64,000 bases of DNA from Nectonema munidae. Taxonomy: Eukaryota; Nematomorpha; Nectonematoida; Nectonematidae. The notes under the pieces were generated by a model. That model saw only the letters and a list, made by a program, of their open reading frames with translations. It did no database searches and was not told the DNA's origin. The position numbers were made by a program, and so were the translations under genes. Below are positions 51,992 to 62,404 of the stretch, one piece after another. The stretch lies in NCBI GenBank assembly GCA_030549495.1, contig JAUIRK010000420.1:241176-305175 (forward strand), in the 5' to 3' direction. Within the stretch, counting starts at the first letter, position 1, and each line of letters starts with the position of its first letter.

Positions 51992-52088
51992 ATAACCCAT
52001 TAAGTCCCAATTTGGGAACATAATTCATCTTCGTCTGCTTTTTTCAATGACTTTGAATATAAATCGTCTGCTTAACTTAATGGGTTAA
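51992..52088 (+). mobile_element. TTAA-type piggyBac MITE, copy 2 (short)
   Basis: ATAACCCATTAAG at the left and CTTAATGGGTTAA at the right form the inverted ends. The body shares TTCATCTTCGTCTGC and TTTTTTCAATGACTTTGAAT with the 59759 copy in the same orientation. It is about 30-40 bases shorter in the middle and its left TTAA has mutated to ATAA. Confidence 0.65.
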
Positions 52089-52104
52089 GATGAATATCTC
52101 ATTC

Positions 52105-52180
52105 ATTACACATATAACGCGCACAATAAAATTCAAACGAGATAAACTTTATTAATCAGGTTTTTTAAAACTGTTTTATA
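52105..52180. mobile_element. Tigger terminus fragment like the one at 13.1 kb
   Basis: ACGCGCACAATAAAATTCAA followed by ACGAGATAAACTTTATTA closely parallels GGCGCATCAATAAAATTCAA and ACAAAATAAATTTTATTA at 13.12 kb. No transposase follows, so only an end fragment or a deleted copy is claimed. Confidence 0.45.
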
Positions 52181-52840
52181 CTTAATTATACTTTTATTAT
52201 AAAATAAAGTGGGCTTATTTTACCTTTGTTCATACATAAGACATTCTTCCGTACAATTGACGTCAACCTATTTTTGTCAATATTGGAACTCCTGCCCCTC
52301 TTGTCAACCTATGTCAGTCTTAGTGGATACCCGATTTAGCTTAATGTTAACTTGAGGTTGAAGTCTATATCGTATTTTCATCTTATAAAAGGGGAATTTT
52401 TTTAGAAAAATCCGCCAGAGTTATCAATACTGTTACATTTGTGAATATTTAGTCGCTATCAAGAAAATTTTATAATTTGACAATCTTTTTCCTTCGGTGT
52501 CAAAGAGAGAGTCTTTAAGATGATGAAGTAGATAAGTTTTGTAATTGAACAAAGAGCATCACGAATGGCTATCTATATGAAATCATTATACTTTTTAGTG
52601 AATTATTACTTTTCAGGGGATTGGTTAACAAATATTGAAACTGAATATCTGTTCACATGATACTAATAAAAAATACCTAAAATCAAATAGGAAAGCTCTG
52701 AGATCGGGTAAAGTGTGGTCTAAATAAATCTTTAAAAAGTTTTTTTCAAACTGGTTGTAGAAAATTAATTTTTGATTAAAGTAGAGGTACCAAGAAAGGA
52801 TCATCATAGAATAAATAGCAAAATTACATACTGTATAAAG

Positions 52841-54008
52841 CAAGGTTTCCCAACGGGGTCCACATGGACCCCTAAGAGTCCATTGGGAAATTAAGAGGGT
52901 CCATGGACAAAAATATAAATATTGGGGGTTCTTTTAAAACAGTAAGGGGTCCATGAAGTCTTTGCCAAAAATAAAAAATGTTTATACTAAAAAGTGTATA
53001 ATAGTAAAATAAAAATCGTATGCAAGCAGCATATTTTACATGGTTTGGGCATGTAATGAGCATATTACTCATTTTTATCTAATCACCATGTAAGTACAGG
53101 TCCGTAGCTAGGACTTTTCAATTTTCACAAAAAAATTCATGTAGGAGAAAATGTAAACACAGAAAAGATAGCACAAGTGATTTATGCGATTGAGAGAGAG
53201 GCACCCTTGTGAAGAGTGCTGTATAATAGCCGCTTACCAATATCCAATATGGCATGCAAAAACTTAAAATATGAAACAAGACTCTACGATATTGTATAGA
53301 GGTTGTAATATAATATTAGCTCCAAAACAGATGTGTGTCAGCATAAAATATTGTGTTAGTTGACTGCTGAAAACCGATGTCTGATGTGGTTTCGTTTATC
53401 GAAATGAAATGGTGATTGAGAACACCATCCAAAAGAAAATGTGGGGTTGCCGTTGAAAAAATGAAATATATTAGGTTAGGTGGGGGCTCTGAATCTGAGT
53501 TGGAGGAGGGGGGGGGGGGGGTTTAGCCCCCTTCTGCCCTCGCTGGCTATGGACCTGTGTAAGTAACGATAACAATTTCCTAAAATGTTAAATTACTACT
53601 GACTGAGCTACGGATACCACAACATATTTATTCCAATAAGAGTTACAAGTTAATTGTACAATACAATTATTAGCGAATAGTATCTATGATTTCATGTTTA
53701 GTTTGAATGGCGTTGATTACAGTAATCTCTAGCTACTTGGCGCTTTGATTATTATCGAGGCCTGGATGTATATCGGATTTTATTTGAAAGTCATTATCGT
53801 ATATTTTTTGTTTATCTTGTTCAAGAAAGCCTTTAGGCGTGAAATTATGAATATAATATATATTCGTTTTTTTAAATTTACAATTGAAATGTTTTCCCTA
53901 TTTGAATATACATATATATATACATGTCTCTTATAGGTGTTGGGGATCCACAGTTAATAAGGTTATCGCTCAAAGTGTCCATAAGCAAAAAAAGGTTGGG
54001 AACCCCTG
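52841..54008. mobile_element. Non-autonomous hAT element with target duplication, carrying a MITE
   Basis: Ends CAAGGTTTCCCAAC and GGTTGGGAACCCCTG are bounded by a perfect 8-bp duplication GTATAAAG at 52833-52840 and 54009-54016. The left part has repeated GGGTCCATGGAC-type words. The right 235 bases match the inverted left end of the hAT at 50273, so both belong to one family. No transposase was seen. Removing the inserted MITE (53097-53557) leaves about 700 bp. Confidence 0.75.
53097..53557. mobile_element. hAT-type MITE inserted in the 52841-54008 element
   Basis: The 461-bp element has inverted ends CAGGTCCGTAGCTAG and CTGGCTATGGACCTG and a perfect 8-bp target duplication TGTAAGTA at 53089-53096 and 53558-53565. 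A G run followed by TTTAGCCCCC lies near the right end. It is non-coding and clearly younger than its host element. Confidence 0.85.
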
Positions 54009-54189
54009 GTATAAAGTATAGAAGAAATCACGTAAAAACTGGGGCGATAAGGAATTTGTAGCGAAAACGATCAAAGTAAATTTACCTAACCCTTACTGAC
54101 GAATGAAATACTTTGAGTGAATTAAAGATCTAAAGTTGGTTTAAATAAATTAATGAACAAGAAATAGTGCAAGTAGAAATTATTTTGAA

Positions 54190-54450
54190 GTTCATATATT
54201 AGACAGGTTTGATTGATTTTTTTGATGCATTTGGATGCTTTTTATAAAAAATGAGCGTCACTACTAAATTTTGCATACTTGAAAACTGGCATATATGTGT
54301 GTAAAACTTTTTATAAATATTAAAAAAATATTTAATTTTTTTAAATCATTTTTGACAGGTTTGATAAACATCATGATTAAATTCAGCATATTTGAAAAAG
54401 TGTGTAAAAAACTTTTTATATTTCCATAGAAAATTTTAATATGAGCTGTC
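54190..54450. repeat. Satellite-like repeat pair, related to 61.0 kb
   Basis: Two diverged copies contain GACAGGTTTGAT, then a T/A stretch, AAATT-GCATA-TTGAAAA and GTGTAAAACTTTTTATA. The same order of words occurs at 61.04-61.14 kb (GACAGGTATGATTAATTTTT, CTACTTGAAAATGCGTAG, GTGTAAAACACTTC). Confidence 0.55.
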
Positions 54451-54459
54451 ATATTTAGA

Positions 54460-55120
54460 TCATTTTTTAAAACGCCAATTCTTTAAATATAAATATTTTT
54501 ATGAGAAGTGTGAAAGTACTATATGTCTATTAGATTATGTCTATCTATTAACGCCCTATTGGTGTATACGTTAATATAAAATTATAATAAAAATAAAACA
54601 TTAGAAATTTTAAAACACAGGTCAAAAATGGAAAGTTGAAAAGACTTTAGGGGGTCAATTTTTTTTGGATAGTTTCAATCTTAATGGAAAAATGAAACTT
54701 TTTTTAACCTCTAAATTTTGCCCTGTTAATGTCCTACTTGTTAGTTCCTACTTTTCCAATTTAAGTTAGTCTGATCTTGAGTGACCCATTCTACCTTAGG
54801 AAAAAAAAGATTTTTAGAAAACGAACAGATAAGGCAATTTTTTGTCTCTTGTTCACAAATCTTGCTCACTTGCGTATAAATTATTCTGAAAATTAAATTA
54901 TAAAGACATAACCAAGTTTGACCGTTGTATAAAGACATAACATCAAAATTGGTGATGAATTGTCAAATTTTGGCGTTTTGTCTGGCCTAAATCACCCATT
55001 GTGCTCTAAGTAAAAAGGCAGTTTTTGCCTGCACACGTTTGCTACCCTACTGCATTTATTCACACGTGTTTTACTGCGTTTGGTCGTTTGTTTCTATTTT
55101 TGATAATGGATAAAATATTT
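54460..55120. other. Anonymous DNA
   Basis: No gene was recognised. The left end of the piggyBac element should lie in this interval, but no TTAA-CCC terminus could be fixed. Confidence 0.3.
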
Positions 55121-55122
55121 TA

Positions 55123-56190
55123 TGAAGTTTATTAATGATGACAGCGTTTTTGAAGTTATATTTCCTGAAAACTCCGACGATGACATATCCAAGGATGAAA
55201 ATCTATTGGAAAAAGCCATTAAAGATGAAAACATCATTTTGCTTTTTAATATCAACATAAGTAGAATTGCGAGGATTTAAATGCTCAAATAGATAAATGA
55301 ATGTATTTTGCCTATTTTATTATCACGTATTTCAAACGGAAAGTGAAACCAACGCTTATCCAGCCCACAAATGGTGCCGATTCTTAGGAACTTCTCATTG
55401 TAAGTCATTTCAAATATCTGCTTATCCTCGACCGATATAACCTACATGCAAAGGCTTTGTTTCTCACTCAGAGATTATTATTGGTCAAAAAATAAATATT
55501 CTCCTTTCTGTTCCCTACATAGCTTCGCTTGTGACTTTTAATCGATTCATGCAAAAAAGAAACTTTTTACATTTTAGCGATAATCGCTTTGAGCAAAATA
55601 AGGGGGATAGGGCAAACAAAATTCCCAGTATATTCAATAATTACAACTCCTACTATGTATCCAGAAAAAGAATAAAGTGGAGACGAAAGGATGGTAAATT
55701 AACTCGCAATATAATCAGACGGCTAAACGCATCAAATGGCGTTTCAAAATTTGGGTCTTGGCTTGAATTTCTAGTTTTGTATATGCGTACTGTGGAAAAG
55801 AAAAGTGAATGATCGCGGATTAGGAAAGTCTGTACGGTTCAAAAAAGAGCACAAGCTATTCCTTCAATGATTTTCGATCACAATTAATTCATGAGTGGAG
55901 TCGATAAATCAAATCAGTTATTTTATTGCAAATCTCGCAACAAGTTTTATCCGAGAATTTTATTTGATCATTTCGAAGCATCAATACTAAATTACATCAA
56001 TAACGTTCAATATTCCGATATCCAGTTTAGTGGAAATATAGAAATTCAACATCAAAATCATTTGCCAACGCTTTCAAAACAAAGAAAAGATGCTTTTATG
56101 TCAAAAAACAAAGTTGACAACAAAACTTCCATCTTTGTTTCGCATGCAACAGAGATCTGTGTAAACAAAAAATCGAAAATATTTTTATAA
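55123..56190 (+). mobile_element. Decayed, internally deleted piggyBac transposon
   Basis: Three plus-strand pieces match a piggyBac transposase. An acidic N-terminal frame at about 55.12-55.28 kb begins MKFINDDSVFEV. The piece at 55531-55812 has MTFNRFMQKRNFLHFSDNRF (PGBD style: NRF-x-x-I-x-x-x-LHFNDN). The piece at 55891-56190 has MSGVDKSNQLFYCKSRNKFY, the strongly conserved GVDKxDQ motif before the last helices. Much of the catalytic core between them is missing, so the copy is dead. It may be a relative of the source that moved the TTAA MITEs. Confidence 0.65.
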
Positions 56191-56199
56191 TTTTCATTT

Positions 56200-57125
56200 T
56201 TCTCAATAAATTTTTACTTTTTAAAACTCGAAATACAAAAATTATTATTAAACCTTTAAAACACAAAAAAGATGATATTATTTAAGAAAATATTCATTTA
56301 ATTATTGAAAATTGGTTTTCTATTTTTTTAAACAATAAATGAATGAATTACATTATTTTTTTAAAATACTCTACGACAATTATTATTTTTTTAATACTCA
56401 CAAAAAAATAGATTGAACATATGATACAAAATAATATTTTTTGGCAAAGTTAAATTAAATTTGTTCAAATTTAGGATGAGACATGGTGGGTCGGTCACTT
56501 ATGACCTAAGTGAAAAATGAACATTACAATAAGTCACACTGGGTCAACTGTGGATCCACGACATTTTTTCCGAAGTTATGGAACAAATTAAATTTTTTAT
56601 CTACTTTTGGTTAAGTTATAAAATGTATAGACAGTTTTCTTTTTACAATATTTTACTTTTGTAAAGTCAAAGGGTTAATGTATTCTAAATAATTTTTATG
56701 AATTTTTTTGAAAAAGAAAAAAAAAGCAAAATTTCTTATTTACAGATTTTTGGTGATAATTTTTGAATAAATACGATTAATAAATTAACAAAAAATTATT
56801 CTCAAGGATCCATAATTAATTTGATTAACATTAAAATTCTGTTTGAGCACTGCTTTAGCATTTCAAAATATCCTTAGGGATCGTTAGGGTTAGGGTGATA
56901 TGGGAAGAGCTTTGTCTCCATGGCTAGGTTATTGTATTTTGTATTGATAGCACTTTTTAGCGCACCGCAGTTTTATGGCGCATTACAGTTTGTTCTTAAG
57001 GCGGTAAAGAATACACTTGCTAAGATTCCTTCTTTTTTAAATGTCATAAAGGGAATATTTTCAAAAATAAATTAAAGATGTTAACAAAGTTGTCAAATTT
57101 AAAGTAACCTCAAAATTTTTATATA
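56200..57125. other. 3' intergenic DNA between piggyBac relic and LanC-like gene
   Basis: AT-rich, no gene recognised. A single GTTAGGGTTAGGGTG at about 56.89 kb is too short to be telomeric repeat. Confidence 0.4.
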
Positions 57126-57131
57126 AATACA

Positions 57132-57137
57132 TTTATT
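57132..57137 (-). terminator. Poly(A) signal of the LanC-like gene
   Basis: AATAAA on the minus strand, 40 bases past the stop codon, is in the right place to direct cleavage and polyadenylation of the LanC-like transcript. Confidence 0.6.
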
Positions 57138-57176
57138 TTTAACGCAGGAATAGAAAAATGGGTGTTGATGAAAAGC

Positions 57177-58412
57177 TTATATTTCATAAGCTGGGAACTT
57201 AGATTGCTTAGGAATTAGCATGTCTTGTAGAAAATATAGCACTCCTGCAACACCTTCATACAAAGAAAATGGAGAATCGGGAAGTCTGCATTCTCTTCTT
57301 CCATATCCCTCTAACCACTTGACGGCGAAAAAAGCTCTCTTCAGGTGCTTGGAGTCATTCGTGAGGTTGAACAAGGCCAAATGGCAGTACGCATTGCCGC
57401 AAACGCCATGGCAAATTCCGTAGCCTTTTTTGAGAAATCCTCTTTCCCACACGACGTCACCGCATTTCAGAGCAGTGCGTAAATAGGAAGGATCGTCGAA
57501 GATTTGAAAGGCCTTGATGAAAGTGTAGACGACTCCTGGAGCGCCATGACACCAATGCACCAGTTTGTCTTTGTCAGGCGGCAACGAGGAAGGGAAATTG
57601 CCGCTTTCGAACGCCAGTTGTTGCAAAAAGTTTAGCGAGTTTTTAAGGAGGTGCAAGTCACTTTCACTGAAAATATCACTTTTTATCTCATAAACGAGTG
57701 ACAGAACGTAGAAAACGCCAGCAATGCCGTGAGCAGCGCCCACGTATTTCGATCCACGCCACTCATACATCAGAGTGTCTTTAAGGCCTACGGACTCCGC
57801 ATACTTCTTTCCTCTAAAAATGATAACTTTGCTGCATTTGGCTAAAACTTCTCTTATTTTCGCTTTGTGTTCTTCGCTGCACTCACAATAAACTTTTATT
57901 AGCGAAAGCAAGTAGCCCGATCTCCCATAAAGCACTTCATCAGGCAGAGAATCGCTTTGAAACACTTTCAATTCAAACATGGCAATCAAGGTGTTCAAAC
58001 AATTCATAGCGTCGGCTAGGTTACTGCACTCTTTATTAATGTAATATCCAAGCACTAAACTTCCTGCATTTCCAATTAAGTAAGAAACTTTGGTTGTATC
58101 TTTTTTTGAAAAAGCGTATTCCATAGAATTTGATGCAAGTTCCTTGCAACGCGAGAAAAAAATGTCTTTTTCACTGTTTAACACTCTATTTTTAGACAAT
58201 TGAAAATAAAGTAGGGATATTCCTGTTATGCCAGTATAAATAGAAAAGTCGCTTTCTTCAACGTTTCCAATGTTTTGTTCGAAGTAGTGCAGGAATGACT
58301 TCAATAAAGTTAATACACAATCCTTGCTTGCCCCTTCTAAAAAGCCTTCACTATCTATGCCAACTGAAATTTCTTCTTCTCTAAAAGAATGTTCAAAAAA
58401 TCGCGAAGTCAT
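57177..58412 (-). CDS. LANCL1: LanC-like protein (LANCL1/2 type), intact
   Basis: A single uninterrupted frame of 411 residues, close to the roughly 400 of animal LANCL1. The family forms an alpha/alpha-barrel that binds zinc and, in mammals, adds glutathione to dehydroamino acids in damaged proteins; it is cytosolic or membrane-associated. Visible motifs are YVGAAHGIAG (223-232), WCHGAPG (287-293), GYGICHGVCGNAY (330-342) and SLYEGVAGVLYFL (383-395). Cys288, Cys334 and His335 should be the zinc ligands, and all are present. LYGRSGYLLSL (161-171) and LMYEWRGSKYVGAAHG (214-229) also follow LANCL1. The C-terminus FPAYEI parallels vertebrate FPAFEL and argues for LANCL1/2 over LANCL3. The start is fixed by an in-frame stop seven codons upstream. 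No intron interrupts the coding part. The choice between LANCL1 and LANCL2 is not decided. Confidence 0.93.
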   Translation of the reverse strand: MTSRFFEHSFREEEISVGIDSEGFLEGASKDCVLTLLKSFLHYFEQNIGNVEESDFSIYTGITGISLLYFQLSKNRVLNSEKDIFFSRCKELASNSMEYAFSKKDTTKVSYLIGNAGSLVLGYYINKECSNLADAMNCLNTLIAMFELKVFQSDSLPDEVLYGRSGYLLSLIKVYCECSEEHKAKIREVLAKCSKVIIFRGKKYAESVGLKDTLMYEWRGSKYVGAAHGIAGVFYVLSLVYEIKSDIFSESDLHLLKNSLNFLQQLAFESGNFPSSLPPDKDKLVHWCHGAPGVVYTFIKAFQIFDDPSYLRTALKCGDVVWERGFLKKGYGICHGVCGNAYCHLALFNLTNDSKHLKRAFFAVKWLEGYGRRECRLPDSPFSLYEGVAGVLYFLQDMLIPKQSKFPAYEI

Positions 58413-58440
58413 TAATGATTTTATTAATATTCTTTAAAGC

Positions 58441-58470
58441 CTAAAATTAAATAAAATTTAGAATAAAATA
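58441..58470 (-). promoter_or_regulatory. 3' splice site upstream of the LanC-like ATG
   Basis: On the minus strand TTATTTAATTTTAG with AG at 58442-58441 lies 28 bases before the ATG. It looks like a genuine acceptor of a 5' UTR intron, or of a spliced-leader trans-splice. No matching donor was identified upstream. Confidence 0.45.
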
Positions 58471-58474
58471 ATCA

Positions 58475-59520
58475 CTTTAAAAGCAAATGAAAAAAAGTTT
58501 TCCGTCTCCTTCATTCAGAGATTTTCGAAAAAACTCGCCCGAGAGGAAATGGAGTCTTAGTCCTTTTTTGATAGTGTAGCAAAGATTTGAAATTCAGAGG
58601 ACTCCCGGTCGAGACTAGTTTTTTCAAAGAATAACTTTTCAAGAGATACAAGTGTTTCAATAAATATCACCAACTTAAAATCACTAAAACATTCAAACAA
58701 TTACATGCATAAAAACACACTAAATATTCAAATAAACTTAATGTACAGAAATAAAAATATATGTAACACTAAAATATCTCTGTACCAAGGTCAACTGAAT
58801 CCTACCATGGCAGCCTCCAAATAATGATAATTGTAAGATTAAAATGTTGAAAGTGAATTTAACTATTATTTTGAAACACTAGCCAAATCGAAGTTCATCT
58901 GGGAAGCAGCAAAGTGCAAAGGAGTAAACATCACGTCAGTGTAAATGAGTGCAAATACAGCATGCTTCCTCCAAAGAATCGCTAGAAAGAGAAAAAACTT
59001 TTTCTCCAATCTTGCCTCCGAAATAGTGAAATGAAATTTCATCCAACCAAAAATTTTGAATTATTGCACGAATTTTCTCTTTCGAAATATTTATAATTGG
59101 AGAAAATCTTCATCAATGACATGAGCGAATTTGCAATATCGACATCTGAGACACGAGGTTGAAATGATAACGGATGTTAGTAATAAAATAATAATTTCTT
59201 ACTATAAGGTAATAAAATATAAATTAGATAAAAAATTGATCTCAAAATTTTGTTTTTATCATTCATTATTGTCAATATCACAACAATTTGGAATGTCAAA
59301 GAAACGAAACATAAGGTATGGTATTCATAATTCCATTTACACGAAGCGCTAAATAAAAGCATAAAACGGTCTCCCTCTACTTCAAAAAATTTAAAAATTG
59401 TGTCAATCAATTTTAATTTATTCATCCAAAACTAAATAATATATTTGGAATGAGATTAGTTAGGCAATTTAATAAATACAAAAGGTGTTCTCAAAAAGTA
59501 AAAGAGAACGTGCTTCAAAA
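58475..59520. other. Upstream of the LanC-like gene
   Basis: Promoter-side DNA with no recognised gene. The short frames on both strands at 59.13-59.43 kb have no recognisable product. Confidence 0.35.
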
Positions 59521-59594
59521 TTTGTGCGCCAACTATCAAGTAGCCCTTGAAATCGTGATGTGAACCCCCTGGGCTTGAGAACCACTAGCTAGAA
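59520..59594. mobile_element. hAT terminus fragment
   Basis: GTGAACCCCCTGGGCTTGAG then AACCACTAG is the inverted form of the common hAT end TAGTGGTTCTCAAGCCC. The partner end was not found. Confidence 0.35.
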
Positions 59595-59639
59595 AAGCAA
59601 AGAATGCTTTCCACTAGCTAGATAAGCAAACGAATTGTG
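59582..59639. repeat. 29-bp tandem duplication
   Basis: CCACTAGCTAGAAAAGCAAA starts at 59582 and recurs as CCACTAGCTAGATAAGCAAA at 59611, a direct 29-base duplication at the edge of the hAT terminus. Confidence 0.6.
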
Positions 59640-59758
59640 TCTATTTTTTCCTTATATAAATCAAAAATTGAACAAACTTGCAATGAGTTAATTCTTTTCA
59701 AGTGTATTATCAAATTTAGCTGGAAAATATCATACAACTTAAAGAATTTTAAGGCATT

Positions 59759-59896
59759 TTAACCCATTTACAGCCCATGTTCCTATTTTGGAACATAAGT
59801 AATTTCATCTTCGTCTGCTTTTTTCAATAACTTTGAATACCAATCGTCTGCGTTTTTTTAGATATCGTCTGCTTTGCTTGGCCTTAAATGGGCTAA
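59759..59896 (+). mobile_element. TTAA-type piggyBac MITE, copy 3
   Basis: Left end TTAACCCATTTACAG, right end TTAAATGGGCTAA (right TTAA mutated to CTAA). The body shares CATGTTCCTATTTTGGAACA, TTCATCTTCGTCTGC and CGTCTGCTTTGCTTGG with copy 1 in reverse orientation. It is the fullest copy of the family in the window. Confidence 0.7.
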
Positions 59897-59899
59897 ATA

Positions 59900-60680
59900 A
59901 ATAAAGAAAATAGAGTTAATTTTTGTGGAGTTAAGCTTAGGAGTCGGAAGTTAAGAGTTGGCCTTAAATTAAAGTAAGTATTTGCAGTCGGGTATTTCCC
60001 TCCGAATCCCAACGAACCCTGGAGATGCGGATTTTTCGTGATTTGTGAAGAATTTTACTCCTAAAAATGTCTGTTAGCCCAGATAGAGTAATGCCGTAGT
60101 CACTAATGATAATAATGGATAAGTGGCTATTATCAACTAATTGGTTAGACAATTAGTCAGCCGCCTAAGGCTGGAAAAGTACAATTACCGACTGCCTTTC
60201 ACCTTCACTGTGAAATGACATCACAAAAGGCGACGATGGACCAGTTGTTGAGCGTTTATTGTGGAACATGCAGCAAAAGGAAGCCTTTAAGAAACGATAC
60301 GACAACCAAATGATTAGATATAAAAAAAAACTATCAAATTTTTATTATAAATAAATTGTTTCAACTTTATCATCTTCGTTTATTTGTATAATGTTTGATT
60401 ATACGTATAAAACTTTCTCAAAATGGTAAAACACGAAACTTATTTAAATTGACCGATTCAGCTTGTTTCGAGATATTGTAGAGTGAATGAACGTATAAAC
60501 GAACTGTCTTTCTCCTTCAAATAAAATGATGCGCATCAAAATATGCCTCTACAGAGTCCTTGTTTTGTATTTAATTAATTTCATTAAAAAAAATCACCCC
60601 ATTGAATTCGGTATAAAATCCCATTTTTAGTTCTATATCTTTTTCAGTTATATTTTCTTTTTATGCAATTTTGTTTTGCC
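59900..60680. other. Anonymous DNA with possible old element sequence
   Basis: The patch at 59.98-60.30 kb is GC-richer than its flanks, and a 25-codon frame at 60.23 kb reads MDQLLSVYCGTCSKRKP. It has the look of old element sequence but no family was recognised. Confidence 0.25.
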
Positions 60681-60683
60681 TAC

Positions 60684-60960
60684 TTATAATTCTATTTGTT
60701 CTGTGACAAAATCATCATCATCATCATCATCCATTTTGCCTTCTAGGCCTGGTTTTGTTTCCAAAGAGTCGGGGTCAACCAGTTTGCTGCAACAACTACG
60801 CCATTTCATTCTTTCTTTAGCATCACTTCGCACAAGCTTTCTTTTTTCCATATCGTGATGAATCACTTCATTCCATGCTTTCTTTGGTCTTCCTCTCTTC
60901 ATCAATCAATTCATCTTTTATCTTCTTTACAACGTTCCCTTCAAAGTAAAAATGTTCAGT
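60684..60960 (-). mobile_element. RTE-like LINE 3' end
   Basis: A minus-strand frame begins at about 60905 with KRGRPKKAWNEVIHHDMEKR, then DAKERMKWRSCCSKLVDPDS. This is the C-terminal signature of RTE-related LINEs (RGRPKKTW-x-x-x-I-x-x-D-M, then W-R-x-x-x-x-x-A-D-P). The frame ends in a GAT repeat coding for a run of Asp, a common kind of short-repeat tail in RTE elements. Only the 3' tip is present, as expected of 5'-truncated insertions. Confidence 0.6.
60711..60731. repeat. (ATC)n microsatellite at the LINE 3' end
   Basis: Seven ATC/TCA triplets in a row. They are probably the tail of the LINE on the minus strand (GAT)n rather than an independent microsatellite. Confidence 0.7.
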
Positions 60961-61034
60961 GACAAAATAAATTACATATATAGCTACGTATAACTATTTA
61001 ATCATGAAGTCCTTTATTTCAGTTGAAGCGTCAT

Positions 61035-61740
61035 ATGTCAATCATTTTTTGACAGGTATGATTAATTTTTATAAAAAATAATCATGACTTTGGATTCAGC
61101 CTACTTGAAAATGCGTAGATATGTGTAAAACACTTCATTTGCAAATTTGATTCACGCTTACAAGTATTTTCACATTCTAAATGCAAAAACAATCTATAAT
61201 TGAAATTGGCATTGTTGATTTGTTATAAAAATGTGTGTATTTCATGTAAAATTTGAATGAATGTTCTCGTAGTCAGATTTTAGATGTAAACCGCACATTT
61301 TGTTTTTGGGAACAATTTTTAGAAGTGAACCACAAATTTATTTTACACTTAGAGGTAATTTTGAATCCAAATGCAAAAACAATCTATAAATTAAATTGAC
61401 ATTGTTGATTTGATATGAAAATGTGTATATTTCATGTAAAATTTGAATGAGTGTTCTCGAAGACAGATTTTAGAAATAAACCGCAAATTTGTTTCACACT
61501 TATAAGTATTTTGAAATCCAAATGAATCTATAAATGAAATTGGCATTGTTGATTTGATATGAAAATGTGTATATTCCATGTAAAATTTGAATGAATGTTT
61601 TCAGAGAGATTTTAGAAGTAAACGGTAGGTTTGTTACACACTTATGGGTATTTTCAATTTCTAAATTCCAAAAATAAAATCAGCATGCCCGATTTGATAT
61701 AAAAAAATATATTTCATGTAAAATTTGAAGGTATATTTTA
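61035..61740. repeat. Satellite-like tandem array, about four units of 145-190 bp
   Basis: Four successive copies share CAAATGCAAAAACAATCTAT, GGCATTGTTGATTTG, TTCATGTAAAATTTGAATGA and GATTTTAGAAGTAAAC. They begin at about 61.14, 61.33, 61.48 and 61.62 kb. The second unit is longer through an internal duplication, and the last is the most diverged. The array begins with the module also found at 54.2-54.4 kb. Confidence 0.75.
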
Positions 61741-62088
61741 TTAGATATATTTCTCATCCTTCAAAATTTTGATTGACATTTCCAAAAAAGTAACCATGAT
61801 TTTGAAAAAATTTAAACTATAAAGTGTTGTGTTAAAAACTGTATATATTTATAAATTTTCAAACGAGAATATAATATAGAAACAAAGTTATAAGCTTAAC
61901 TAGAGATACTGTCAGAATTTTGCTGAAAAAGTTATTTAACTGTCATGAAATGGTATCAAAAGATGCAGCTATCAATTTTAGGAAATGTCGCGAAGTATGG
62001 TAGCAAAAGATGTAGCCAATTTTGTACAAGAGAAGTTTTAGTTTAGCCCCCCCCCCCGTCACTGATAGGGTTAACACATTTTAATCAA

Positions 62089-62200
62089 ATCCTGATTCAG
62101 AGGAGAATAACGATGATACTACACCATCATTTAATATTCCTGGTTTTAGTATTGAGAAAATAACAGTATTTCAGAATTAATCTCCCTTCAATAAAGACAT
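62089..62200 (+). other. Possible terminal exon with poly(A) signal
   Basis: A short frame reads NPDSEENNDDTTPSFNIPGF and then SIEKITVFQN and TAA, with AATAAA about 10 bases further on. Acidic, low-complexity and without a clear acceptor. It might be the last exon of an unknown plus-strand gene, or chance. Confidence 0.15.
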
Positions 62201-62404
62201 TTAATCATTACATATGGGTATATAATTATATAACTTATTTTGTTGTAAAAAGTATTTTAAACGTCGTATACTAGCTATTTTGATTTGATTATATATATCA
62301 CTCTTACACACACATTTATATATATACTACATAGTTATATTTACTGTATTTGTGTTTTTAATCTTCTAAGCTTGTATTATTTTTAACTGGTTTCAATGAA
62401 ATTT

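Noticed and set aside
56884-56905. TTAGGG-like telomeric repeat
   Set aside because: Only about two units; no array.
61391-61579. Frame with an internally repeated peptide
   Set aside because: It is a chance reading through the satellite-like array; the repeats in the peptide are the repeat units.
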